64,000 nucleotides of DNA. Source: Aequorivita todarodis. GTDB lineage: Bacteria > Bacteroidota > Bacteroidia > Flavobacteriales > Flavobacteriaceae. Positions 8,991-16,176 of this stretch are shown here, one piece after another. The position numbers were made by a program, and so were the translations under genes. The DNA lies in assembly GCF_028561335.1 (NCBI RefSeq), contig NZ_JAQQTG010000020.1:186001-250000 (forward strand). Direction: 5' to 3'. Positions within the stretch are counted from its first letter, which is position 1. Each line of letters starts with the position of its first letter. The notes beneath the pieces were generated by a model, which saw only the letters and a list, made by a program, of their open reading frames with translations, did no database searches and had not been told where the DNA came from.

Positions 8991-10331
8991 CTATTTAAAA
9001 TCCTCAACATCGTCACTTAGATCATAAACTTTTTCAATCTTTAACTCTTTCTCCAGAATACTACTACCGGCAGCGCTGCGGTATCCTCCTGCACAGTGTA
9101 CCACTATGGGTTTGTCGGTAGGAATCTCCTCCGCTTTTTCGCGCAATTGGTGTAACGGAATAGCAATGGCTTTGTCAAAGAATTTCCCTTCGGATACCTC
9201 ACTTTCATTACGAATATCAACTATGGTGTACTTTTCTGTATTCTTTTTGAAATCCTCCAAATTGAAAGCAGCCGATTTTTCAAAACTGGCACTCCCGAGG
9301 GTAAATACTGTTTTTACATTGGCTTCATAACCTATCTTAGCCGTACGGTGAAGAATTTTTTCAGCATTTTCAATGGAATCGACAACCAAATGGAATTTCT
9401 CATCAGGCCGTACAATAGACCCCAACCAGGTTTCAAACTTTGATGTGTCGGAAGTAGCCATAATATTTATACTGCCCGGCAAATGGTTTTTCTTAAAATC
9501 TTCCTCATCGCGAATATCAATAATCAGGGCATCATTTTCGGCTTTTTCAACATCCAACTTAAATGAAATACCGCCCAATGCAGTCCGCAGGTTTTTTGCA
9601 CCGTTTTTGTTTATATCCACATTATACCCAAAATAATGCGGGATAAAAGGTTGGGAAACCAGCAAATGATTTACAAACTGCTCCTCTGTCTGCTTCTTAA
9701 ATGCCCAATTGCCAATGCGCTCATTGCCCAACGTACTTGACGAAGCGTCCTCGCTCATTCCTTTTCCGCAGAGGGAGCCTGCGCCATGGGCTGGATAAAC
9801 ATAGGCCGTATCGGGCAAATCGGTAAATTTATTTTGAATGGTATCATACATCATTTTTGCAAGTTCCTCGCGTTTGGCCTTCATATGGCCAGCCTTTTCG
9901 CGTAAATCGGGACGGCCAACGTCACCCACAAACAGGGTGTCGCCTGTAAATAGAGCTGTCTTGTTTTCTTCCGTGGCAACAATGGTAACGCTATCGGGCG
10001 AATGGCCCGGGGTATTTATAGCCCTAAAAGTGGTATTGCCCATTTTAACCTTATCGCCATCGTCAAAAGAGACGTGTGGGTAATCAGCGCCCGTTTTCAC
10101 ACTACAATATAAAGTTGCGCCTGTTTCGTTATGAATTTGAAGATGTGAACTTACAAAATCAGCATGCGGATGGGTTTCAAAAACGGCAACAATTTTAGCA
10201 TCGTTTTCTTCGGCATATTTATAGTATTGCTGTGGGTTTCTTTCGGGATCTACCAATGCCATTTTGCCATCACTGATAATAGCGTATGAAAAATGCGAAA
10301 GAGGTTCGTATTCAAATTGTTTAATTTTCAT
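8991..10331 (-). CDS. MBL-fold persulfide dioxygenase fused to two rhodanese domains (CstB-like)
   Basis: A 446-aa protein with three parts: an ETHE1-type metallo-beta-lactamase domain (residues 1-240; iron/metal ligands H54, H56, D58, H110, D131, H182), a rhodanese-like domain without catalytic Cys (about 255-345), and a C-terminal active rhodanese with C413 in CAGGYRS. C188 in GSLCGK matches the conserved Cys near the metal site of staphylococcal CstB. The same architecture in CstB converts low-molecular-weight persulfides to sulfite/thiosulfate. It follows the peroxiredoxin gene after a hairpin (10356-10396), so it may depend on read-through from the operator-controlled promoter or on its own start. 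A paralogue lies at 62450-63832. Confidence 0.9.
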   Translation of the reverse strand: MKIKQFEYEPLSHFSYAIISDGKMALVDPERNPQQYYKYAEENDAKIVAVFETHPHADFVSSHLQIHNETGATLYCSVKTGADYPHVSFDDGDKVKMGNTTFRAINTPGHSPDSVTIVATEENKTALFTGDTLFVGDVGRPDLREKAGHMKAKREELAKMMYDTIQNKFTDLPDTAYVYPAHGAGSLCGKGMSEDASSSTLGNERIGNWAFKKQTEEQFVNHLLVSQPFIPHYFGYNVDINKNGAKNLRTALGGISFKLDVEKAENDALIIDIRDEEDFKKNHLPGSINIMATSDTSKFETWLGSIVRPDEKFHLVVDSIENAEKILHRTAKIGYEANVKTVFTLGSASFEKSAAFNLEDFKKNTEKYTIVDIRNESEVSEGKFFDKAIAIPLHQLREKAEEIPTDKPIVVHCAGGYRSAAGSSILEKELKIEKVYDLSDDVEDFK

Positions 10332-10355
10332 AATCCTTTTTATTTAAATATAATA

Positions 10356-10396
10356 AAAATCAGCCTTGAAGACAAAACCCCAAGGCTGATTTTTTT
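10356..10396 (-). terminator. Hairpin terminator between peroxiredoxin and CstB-like gene
   Basis: Arms AAAATCAGCCTTG (10356-10368) and CAAGGCTGATTTT (10381-10393) form a perfect 13-bp stem with a 12-nt loop and T-runs on both strands. Placed after the peroxiredoxin stop, it should end or attenuate that transcript before the CstB-like gene. Confidence 0.75.
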
Positions 10397-10402
10397 AAGC
10401 GC

Positions 10403-11065
10403 TTAAATACTTTTCTTCGCCAAATACCAATCTACTTTTTCCAACGAATCGTCTGCCAATCTTTCATTAAGCTCATCCAATGTTTTTGGGGGCCCTACAA
10501 TTACCTTATCCCCTTTTTTCCAATCCAAAGGCATTGCCACGCCATATTTATCTGATGTTTGAAGGGCATTCAGCGCACGTAAAATTTCGTCCATATTTCT
10601 ACCCACATTTAATGGATAGTACATTATCAAACGTATTTTCTTATTGGGATCGATAAAGAATACCGCGCGTACGGCAGCTGTTTCACTTTCATTGGGTTGA
10701 AGCATCCCGTAGCGTTTTGAAACCTTCATATCCAAATCTGCTATAATCGGGAAATCAAAATATACGCCTGTATTTTCCCTTACATTTTGAACCCAGCCCA
10801 AATGTGCGTGTATGCTATCTATACTCAAACCTAAAAGCTCTGTGTTGAGTGCGTCAAACTCACCCTTTCGCTGTGCGAAACCACTCATTTCGGTGGTGCA
10901 GACAGGTGTAAAATCGGCTGGATGCGAAAACATCACTACCCATTTGTCCTTGGCAAAGTCTGAGAACTTTATTTTTCCTTTTGTTGTAACCGCCTCAAAA
11001 TCTGGTGCGTTATCTCCTATTCTCGGCATTGTGTTTACTTGTTGTAATTCTGAAGTTGTTTCCAT
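10403..11065 (-). CDS. 1-Cys (Prx6-type) peroxiredoxin
   Basis: A 220-aa thiol peroxidase that reduces H2O2, organic peroxides or peroxynitrite. The only cysteine is the peroxidatic C56 in SHPADFTPVCTTEM; no resolving Cys exists, and the long C-terminal extension (dimerisation arm) fits Prx6/1-Cys enzymes of about 210-225 aa. The usual family start MPRIGDNAPDF is preceded here by 12 extra residues. The gene is preceded by a perfect GTAAC-N4-GTTAC operator at 11132-11145. Regulation together with sqr and cyd suggests it handles oxidised sulfur species or respiratory peroxide; the link is inferred from position and operator. Confidence 0.93.
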   Translation of the reverse strand: METTSELQQVNTMPRIGDNAPDFEAVTTKGKIKFSDFAKDKWVVMFSHPADFTPVCTTEMSGFAQRKGEFDALNTELLGLSIDSIHAHLGWVQNVRENTGVYFDFPIIADLDMKVSKRYGMLQPNESETAAVRAVFFIDPNKKIRLIMYYPLNVGRNMDEILRALNALQTSDKYGVAMPLDWKKGDKVIVGPPKTLDELNERLADDSLEKVDWYLAKKSI

Positions 11066-11101
11066 AATAATTAATTTTAACTATTCTTTTTAAATTTTAG
11101 A

Positions 11102-11145
11102 TAAAATTAAGCTATAATGAATTTGTGTACAGTAACATAAGTTAC
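11102..11145 (-). promoter_or_regulatory. Operator plus -7 box of the peroxiredoxin gene (site C)
   Basis: The perfect palindrome GTAAC-ataa-GTTAC (11132-11145) is followed after 22 bp by TAATTTTA (11102-11109, minus strand), 5 of 6 matches to TAnnTTTG. Centre-to-centre spacing is again 33 bp. The site begins upstream of, and just clear of, the tauE stop codon at 11147. Confidence 0.8.
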
Positions 11146-11146
11146 A

Positions 11147-11959
11147 CTACTGTTTGACTATAAATTCCATATAGAAGATGAAGATGGCCATTACAAAAAT
11201 AAAATAGCCAAAAGCCTTTTTCAGTTTTTTTCCATCGATAAAATTCCCGAGATAGCTACCGATGAAAATACCTATCAGTGATATTGTTGTGATGGTCAAT
11301 AGAAAAATCCAATCTATCTGTCGTACCAGGGCATCGCCCAGAAAAAAACCAATCAATGAATTTAGCGCAATAATAATAAGTGAAGTCCCTACGGCCACCT
11401 TCATCTCTACATTGGCCAAAAGAACCAGGGCAGGTATTATCAAAAAGCCACCACCCGCACCAATGATACCTGTTACGGCGCCTAAAATCAATCCCTCAAT
11501 CAATATTAAAGGATAGTTGTACTTTACTTTTCCAGTAGTTTTTTTGGTTAGATTTTTTTTTCCATTTAGCATGGAAAAGGCAGCGGGAATCATTAAAAGT
11601 GCGAAAAGACCAAACATCCCCATTCTTCGGGTGAGTTGGAATTGGCCTATGGTCAATAATACATCCGGCAAAGCGGGCACTAAATAATGCCTTACCAATG
11701 TAACCCCGATAATTGCCGGAAAACCAAATACAATTGCAGTCCGCAAATCTACATAGCCTTTGAAATATTGTTTTATTCCACCAACCAGTGCGCTGGTTCC
11801 AACAATGAACAGTGAGTAAGCGGTCGCAGATTTTTCATCTACCGAAAATAAATAAGCCAAAACCGGCACTGCCAAAATAGAACCTCCGCCGCCAATAATG
11901 CCCAAGGATAAACCTATAAACAATGCGCTTATATATCCAAGGATTTCTATTAATGCCAT
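11147..11959 (-). CDS. TauE/SafE-family sulfite/sulfonate exporter
   Basis: A 270-aa inner-membrane permease with about eight helices and the two internal glycine-rich repeats of the family: IGGGGSILAVPVL (residues about 22-34) and GAGGGFLIIPALV (about 167-179). Members export sulfite, sulfoacetate or related organosulfur anions. Here it follows the CstB-like and SQR genes and carries its own perfect operator at 12007-12020, so export of sulfite made during persulfide oxidation is the likely role (inference). It is monocistronic: the next gene downstream has a separate operator. Confidence 0.92.
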   Translation of the reverse strand: MALIEILGYISALFIGLSLGIIGGGGSILAVPVLAYLFSVDEKSATAYSLFIVGTSALVGGIKQYFKGYVDLRTAIVFGFPAIIGVTLVRHYLVPALPDVLLTIGQFQLTRRMGMFGLFALLMIPAAFSMLNGKKNLTKKTTGKVKYNYPLILIEGLILGAVTGIIGAGGGFLIIPALVLLANVEMKVAVGTSLIIIALNSLIGFFLGDALVRQIDWIFLLTITTISLIGIFIGSYLGNFIDGKKLKKAFGYFIFVMAIFIFYMEFIVKQ

Positions 11960-11976
11960 AATTACGGGTTAAGGGT

Positions 11977-12020
11977 CAAAAATAGCTGGTTTAATTGAGG
12001 TATCAAGTAACATCGGTTAC
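11977..12020 (-). promoter_or_regulatory. Operator plus -7 box of tauE (site D)
   Basis: The perfect palindrome GTAAC-atcg-GTTAC (12007-12020) lies 22 bp upstream of a perfect -7 box TATTTTTG (11977-11984, minus strand). The expected transcript starts near 11971, only about 12 nt before the tauE ATG. The N4 core differs from the other sites while both half-sites are exact, which argues for selection on the half-sites. Confidence 0.85.
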
Positions 12021-12034
12021 AATGTGGCTATGCC

Positions 12035-12616
12035 CTATTTTTTTGAAAGCATAAAAAACAATTCATTTCCCGCTCTTTGTGGAATTGAATTATAAGCGAC
12101 CTCCATTGTCTCTATTTTAAATTTTTCTTTAAAAAGGGAGAGATACTCTGTTTTATTTCCCCCGAAAGGAGGTTTGTCATCGTTTAAGGGAATATTGAAA
12201 AGTAATCCTACCAACTTGCCATTTGGCTTGAGCATTTTGTGCATTTTATTTACATATTCTTCACGAAGTGATGGTTCCAACGCACAAAAGAAAGTCTGTT
12301 CCAAAATCAGGTCGAAGGTGTCCTCCAATTCAAAAAAGTCGGCGTGCAAAAGGTTGTCCTTAGGAAATGACGGGAGGCGCTCCGCAAGATTTTTTAAGGG
12401 TATAGATGAAATATCCACCACAAAAACATTGTTAAAACCGTTTTCAAAAAGGTATTCCGCCTCATAGGAATTACCGCCGCCGGGGATCAAAATCTTTAAA
12501 TTTTTATCTGAAAGTTGGTCGATGTATTCCTTTATTGGCGTAGAAACGTAGCCAATATCCCAGCCCGTTTCACCACTAAGGTATTTGTGGTTCCAAAAGG
12601 TTTCGTAATAATTCAT
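12035..12616 (-). CDS. SAM-dependent methyltransferase, thiopurine S-methyltransferase (TPMT) family
   Basis: A 193-aa single-domain class I methyltransferase. The N-terminal WNHKYLSGETGWDIGY (residues 8-23) matches the WexRW..G.tgWd block of TPMT-like enzymes. SAM motif I is LIPGGGNSYEAEYL and motif II FVVDISSIPL. TPMT-family proteins methylate thiols, selenium/tellurium species or other small nucleophiles; in this sulfur block, methylation of a thiol or sulfide is a reasonable guess but not shown. It starts 3 bp after the cytochrome c/DUF3365 stop, so the two are one operon under operator E. Confidence 0.87.
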   Translation of the reverse strand: MNYYETFWNHKYLSGETGWDIGYVSTPIKEYIDQLSDKNLKILIPGGGNSYEAEYLFENGFNNVFVVDISSIPLKNLAERLPSFPKDNLLHADFFELEDTFDLILEQTFFCALEPSLREEYVNKMHKMLKPNGKLVGLLFNIPLNDDKPPFGGNKTEYLSLFKEKFKIETMEVAYNSIPQRAGNELFFMLSKK

Positions 12617-12619
12617 ATG

Positions 12620-13645
12620 CTAATTTTCAAAACGGATACTCCAAATGCCGCGCACTTCATTTTCGCCATAGCCAGTAGCCTTATCCATTGGGTACAGTTC
12701 CTGTATCTTGGACAAGGTGAGGGTTTCCAGTTCCTTTCCGGGCGTGCCGTGACATTTTAAGCACATGGAATTGGTAACGATGGGGTAATAAAATTCTGTT
12801 TCCTTGCCCAAATCAACCACAATCGGGTTTGCCTCGTCTCCGGCAACTACTTGTTTTTTAAAGTTTTCAAGATATTGTAGCTCTGCGGCATTGGCTTTGT
12901 TTTGTGGGTTTCTCGGTTTATCGGTAACGCGTTTTATATGTGCCTTATGGACGGTAGCCATACTGTCCGTTATGGGCAGAGCTTGGACATTACAAAAGTC
13001 AAGTGCAGCGATAACCCCGTTTTTCTGGATCTGGCCCATCAGGTTTTTCCCCAATTCAGCCTTGGTGGACTGGGCCATTTGCATGCCGCGTTCCTTTACG
13101 GAAGGTTGGGCATTTGTATCTCGGTTTTTACCCATTCCTTTGCCATTCCCCATTCCGCGACCCATTCGGCCTTTCATCTGCGGTCTGTCGCCGTGCATTT
13201 GCTTGTAGTGGGCGTCAAACCATTCGGGCTCTTCTATATCGTTATCAAACATATAATCTGCAATTTGCTTGATAGTTTCCTCTGGATAGAATTGATAGGG
13301 CATCAATCCGAATTTCTTGATGGCGCCGGGCATTTTTGATTTTTCTTCGGAAGGATTCTTGGCCCACGCCACCATTGCCTCAATAAATTCTTCCTTTGAA
13401 GTTTCCTCAGAAATATAATGCATCTTTACGGCTACCATCGGAGGGGCAATCATTGCATCTTCGGCAGTTTTTGGATTGTGGCAAACGTAACAGTTGTTTT
13501 CCATCAATTTCTTGCCGGGATGTTCCTGATTTATTTCGGTTTCAGTGTTGTCTGCATTTTCGGCAATCGCCAAATATTCGCTGCGGGGATTGGTATTGCA
13601 GGCAGTGAATAAACTGATCAAAAATAATGTGGCTAAAAGTTTCAT
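12620..13645 (-). CDS. Lipoprotein with cytochrome c and DUF3365 heme domains
   Basis: A 341-aa lipoprotein (lipobox Cys C16, LFTAC). Residues about 40-130 form a small cytochrome c domain with C52-x-x-C55-H56. A Met/Gly-rich linker follows (about 155-170), then a DUF3365 (Tll0287-like) domain ending in a second heme motif, CLKCH, at 295-299. DUF3365 domains are c-heme sensor or electron-transfer modules. The protein is presumably periplasmic and membrane-anchored; both hemes are plausible electron carriers or ligand sensors. It is the first gene of an operon with the TPMT-like gene and is controlled by a perfect operator at 13703-13716. Confidence 0.88.
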   Translation of the reverse strand: MKLLATLFLISLFTACNTNPRSEYLAIAENADNTETEINQEHPGKKLMENNCYVCHNPKTAEDAMIAPPMVAVKMHYISEETSKEEFIEAMVAWAKNPSEEKSKMPGAIKKFGLMPYQFYPEETIKQIADYMFDNDIEEPEWFDAHYKQMHGDRPQMKGRMGRGMGNGKGMGKNRDTNAQPSVKERGMQMAQSTKAELGKNLMGQIQKNGVIAALDFCNVQALPITDSMATVHKAHIKRVTDKPRNPQNKANAAELQYLENFKKQVVAGDEANPIVVDLGKETEFYYPIVTNSMCLKCHGTPGKELETLTLSKIQELYPMDKATGYGENEVRGIWSIRFEN

Positions 13646-13672
13646 ATTTTAAGTATAAAGTTGTGGACACTT

Positions 13673-13716
13673 CAAAAATAAAGGGAAACTTCACCCTTGA
13701 CAGTAACAAAAGTTAC
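13673..13716 (-). promoter_or_regulatory. Operator plus -7 box of the cytochrome c/TPMT operon (site E)
   Basis: The perfect palindrome GTAAC-aaaa-GTTAC (13703-13716) stands 22 bp upstream of a perfect -7 element TATTTTTG (13673-13680, minus strand). It lies in the 102-bp gap between this operon and the end of the Crp/Fnr gene, 32 bp from the regulator's stop codon. Confidence 0.85.
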
Positions 13717-13747
13717 ACTTCAACGGTTTAAATATGTCATCTTAAAA

Positions 13748-14380
13748 CTAAAGTGCGATTATTTTAATACTATTTCGGTTAAGTTCGATTTTCCCCATGG
13801 ATTCCAGCTTTTTCAACAAACGCGATACCACTACGCGCGAAGTATGAAGCTCATATGCAATTTCCTGATGGGTGGAATTGATGAGGGAATCATTGGTTAT
13901 CTTTTGTTTGTTTTGAAGGTATTTTACCAAGCGCTCGTCCATATTGTAAAATGCAATGCTGTCAATGGTTTCAAGCATTTCGGTAAGGCGGGCGTGGTAA
14001 CTTTGAAAGACGAAATTGCGCCAACTTTTATACTTGCCCGTCCACTCCTCCATCTTTTGGATGGGAATCATAATCAAGGTTGTGTCGAGCTCTGCAATGG
14101 CGCGGATCTCACTTTTGGTCTGTCCCAAACAGCAGGTTAGGGTCATTGCGCAGGTATCGCCGCGTTCCAAAAAATAGAGCAGCAGTTCGTCCCCATCATC
14201 GTCTTCCCTTAAAATTTTAATCGCTCCTGAAATAAGCAAAGGCATGGAACGCACGTAATCGCCAATTTCAATTACCTTTTCGCCTTCCTTGACTTCCTTT
14301 AAAACCCCTACTTGGCCAATTTCGTCAATTAGGGCGTCCTCAAAAATATGCGAGAAGTTTTCCTTTAAATTATCGAGCAT
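13748..14380 (-). CDS. Crp/Fnr-family transcriptional regulator
   Basis: A 210-aa regulator with an N-terminal cyclic-nucleotide-like beta-roll (about 20-115), a dimerisation helix (115-140) and a C-terminal winged helix. The ATG at 14380 is chosen over a GTG two codons upstream. Three cysteines (C77, C83, C84) lie in the sensor domain. There is no FNR-type N-terminal Cys cluster, so an [4Fe-4S] sensor is unlikely. The recognition helix TSRVVVSRLLKKLE aligns with CRP so that R180 and R185 are kept (R182, R187) but E181 is replaced by V183, as in cyanobacterial NtcA (GTA-N8-TAC). That half-site preference fits the five GTAAC-N4-GTTAC operators in this block. No operator is visible before its own gene. 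Confidence 0.93.
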   Translation of the reverse strand: MLDNLKENFSHIFEDALIDEIGQVGVLKEVKEGEKVIEIGDYVRSMPLLISGAIKILREDDDGDELLLYFLERGDTCAMTLTCCLGQTKSEIRAIAELDTTLIMIPIQKMEEWTGKYKSWRNFVFQSYHARLTEMLETIDSIAFYNMDERLVKYLQNKQKITNDSLINSTHQEIAYELHTSRVVVSRLLKKLESMGKIELNRNSIKIIAL

Positions 14381-14434
14381 TATCACTTTTGTTTGGTTGG
14401 TTTTTTTTGACTTACGAAAATACCACTTTTATAA

Positions 14435-15421
14435 TTATTTTTCGTTGGCTTCCCGCCTCTCTTGGCGCTCGATTTTTCTGAAATAACCACGGAAAAGGAA
14501 ATTGTGTTTCAACGCCTCCATATTTTCGTTTAATTTTTCGGCGGCTTCCTTTATATTCCCCATCGTGGAATCGATGTTTTTTACCAAAACCTCATCCTGT
14601 GTAATATAGTTCAGAGTTCCCTTTCCAGCCTTTATTTCGGTGAGATAGGCTTCGAGATTTTTGGTTATTTCATTAATGTCCTGGCTCGATTTTTCAAGAT
14701 TGCTGAATACGTCCCTTATTTGGTTGGCAGAAACCGTATCGCTCAAAAGCACTGCAGCCGCACTCTCATCATAATTCACTTTTGAGATAATAGTATTTAT
14801 TTGTGAAATGGCGGCAGAGGTACCCTCAGTAGTTTTTTTGAGTTCTACCACTGTCTGTCTTAAATCCTGCGCCAATACCGTATCGGTAACCAATGCTCCT
14901 AAAGTGCCTTTACCTTCAAGGATTTTATTGGTTATTTTCAACAAATCTGCAGTTAACAAAGCGGCATTTTCATTGGTTGTGTTAAGTGTGGAAAGCATGT
15001 CGTCAGCGCCAATTTTACTGTAAGATTGAATGGTATCGCCCGCAATTACAGCTTGTGTGTTTTGACCCTTCCCGGGAATAATATTCACGACCATACTACC
15101 CACCAACCCATCGGAACCTATGGAAGCTATGGCGTCTTTTTTAATAAATCTTGAGGTTTTTGCCTCAACCTTCATTTGGATAGTGATGGTTCCCTCCTCG
15201 ATCATTTCAATCTTGCTTACCGTGCCCACGTTAATGCCTGAGTAGCGCACGTTGTTGCCTATAATTAAGCCGTTTACGTTTCCAAAGGTAGCGTAGAGCT
15301 CAATGTTTTTGCTGAAAATGTGCTGTCGGTTGCCGATGGAATAAAGCGCCGCAATAAGAATGGCGGTGCCCACCACTACGAAAAGACCGACTTTTATTTT
15401 TTGGGAAGTTGATTTAGCCAT
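14435..15421 (-). CDS. mlaD: MlaD-like MCE-domain lipid-binding protein
   Basis: A 328-aa inner-membrane-anchored periplasmic protein. An N-terminal TM helix (residues about 10-28) is followed by an MCE domain (about 38-118: ATFGNVNGLIIGNNVRYSGI... GSDGLVGSMVVNI) and a long helical C-terminus with heptad-like Asn/Thr-rich segments. MCE proteins form hexameric rings that shuttle phospholipid between membranes. It is the third gene of an mlaE-mlaF-mlaD operon on the minus strand (5-bp gap to mlaF). It ends in a charged tail (RKIERQERREANEK). Confidence 0.9.
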   Translation of the reverse strand: MAKSTSQKIKVGLFVVVGTAILIAALYSIGNRQHIFSKNIELYATFGNVNGLIIGNNVRYSGINVGTVSKIEMIEEGTITIQMKVEAKTSRFIKKDAIASIGSDGLVGSMVVNIIPGKGQNTQAVIAGDTIQSYSKIGADDMLSTLNTTNENAALLTADLLKITNKILEGKGTLGALVTDTVLAQDLRQTVVELKKTTEGTSAAISQINTIISKVNYDESAAAVLLSDTVSANQIRDVFSNLEKSSQDINEITKNLEAYLTEIKAGKGTLNYITQDEVLVKNIDSTMGNIKEAAEKLNENMEALKHNFLFRGYFRKIERQERREANEK

Positions 15422-15426
15422 AATTT

Positions 15427-16176
15427 TTAGTTTTTAAAGAATGCCCGGGTTTGGGGATCACTGGAATTTGACAGTTCATCATAAGTGCCCTCGGCATAGT
15501 TGATTCCATCTACCAGTAATATTATTCTATTCGAAATTACCCTTGCGCAATCCACATCGTGCGTGATAATGAGGGAAGAGGTGTTATACTCTTTTTGGAT
15601 GCTTCGCATAAGCTGGATAATCTCGTTTGCCGTAATGGGGTCCAAGCCCGTTGTGGGCTCATCGTACATTATTATTTTCGGCTTTAAAATTAACGCCCGT
15701 GCCAGTGCTACCCTACGTTGCATTCCGCCGGAAAGTTCGGAAGGCATCAAATCGATTGTGTGCAGCAGTCCCACGCTTTTTAGCGCATCTTGTACGGATT
15801 GTTCCGTACTCTTAAAATCCTCAATTTTATCTTTGTGTCTTCGTAACGGAAACTCCAAGTTTTCCCGAACCGTCATAGAATCGTACAAAGCACTGCCCTG
15901 AAAGAGGAAACCGATTTGCGTCCGCAGAAAATCCAATTCCCTTTGGCCCATGGTGATGATGTCGTGACCGTTAATGGTAATGCTTCCGCTATCGGGCTGG
16001 ATCAAGCCCACAATACACTTGACCATAACCGATTTCCCCGACCCAGACTTGCCCATAATCACCAGGTTTTCCCCTTTAAAAAGTTGAAGATTGAAACCTT
16101 TGAGCACATGGTTTTCGCCAAAGCTCTTATGGATATCTTTTAACTCAAGGACTGGTGTTTGGTTTTCTTTTTTCAT
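15427..16176 (-). CDS. mlaF: MlaF-like ABC transporter ATP-binding protein
   Basis: A 249-aa ATPase powering the lipid transporter. Walker A is MGKSGSGKS (residues about 41-49), the signature LSGGMQRRVALARAL, and Walker B IIMYDEPTTGLDP. The family length is about 250-270 aa. It abuts mlaE (its ATG immediately precedes the mlaE stop boundary) and precedes mlaD by 5 bp, so the three genes are a tight operon maintaining outer-membrane lipid asymmetry. Confidence 0.95.
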   Translation of the reverse strand: MKKENQTPVLELKDIHKSFGENHVLKGFNLQLFKGENLVIMGKSGSGKSVMVKCIVGLIQPDSGSITINGHDIITMGQRELDFLRTQIGFLFQGSALYDSMTVRENLEFPLRRHKDKIEDFKSTEQSVQDALKSVGLLHTIDLMPSELSGGMQRRVALARALILKPKIIMYDEPTTGLDPITANEIIQLMRSIQKEYNTSSLIITHDVDCARVISNRIILLVDGINYAEGTYDELSNSSDPQTRAFFKN

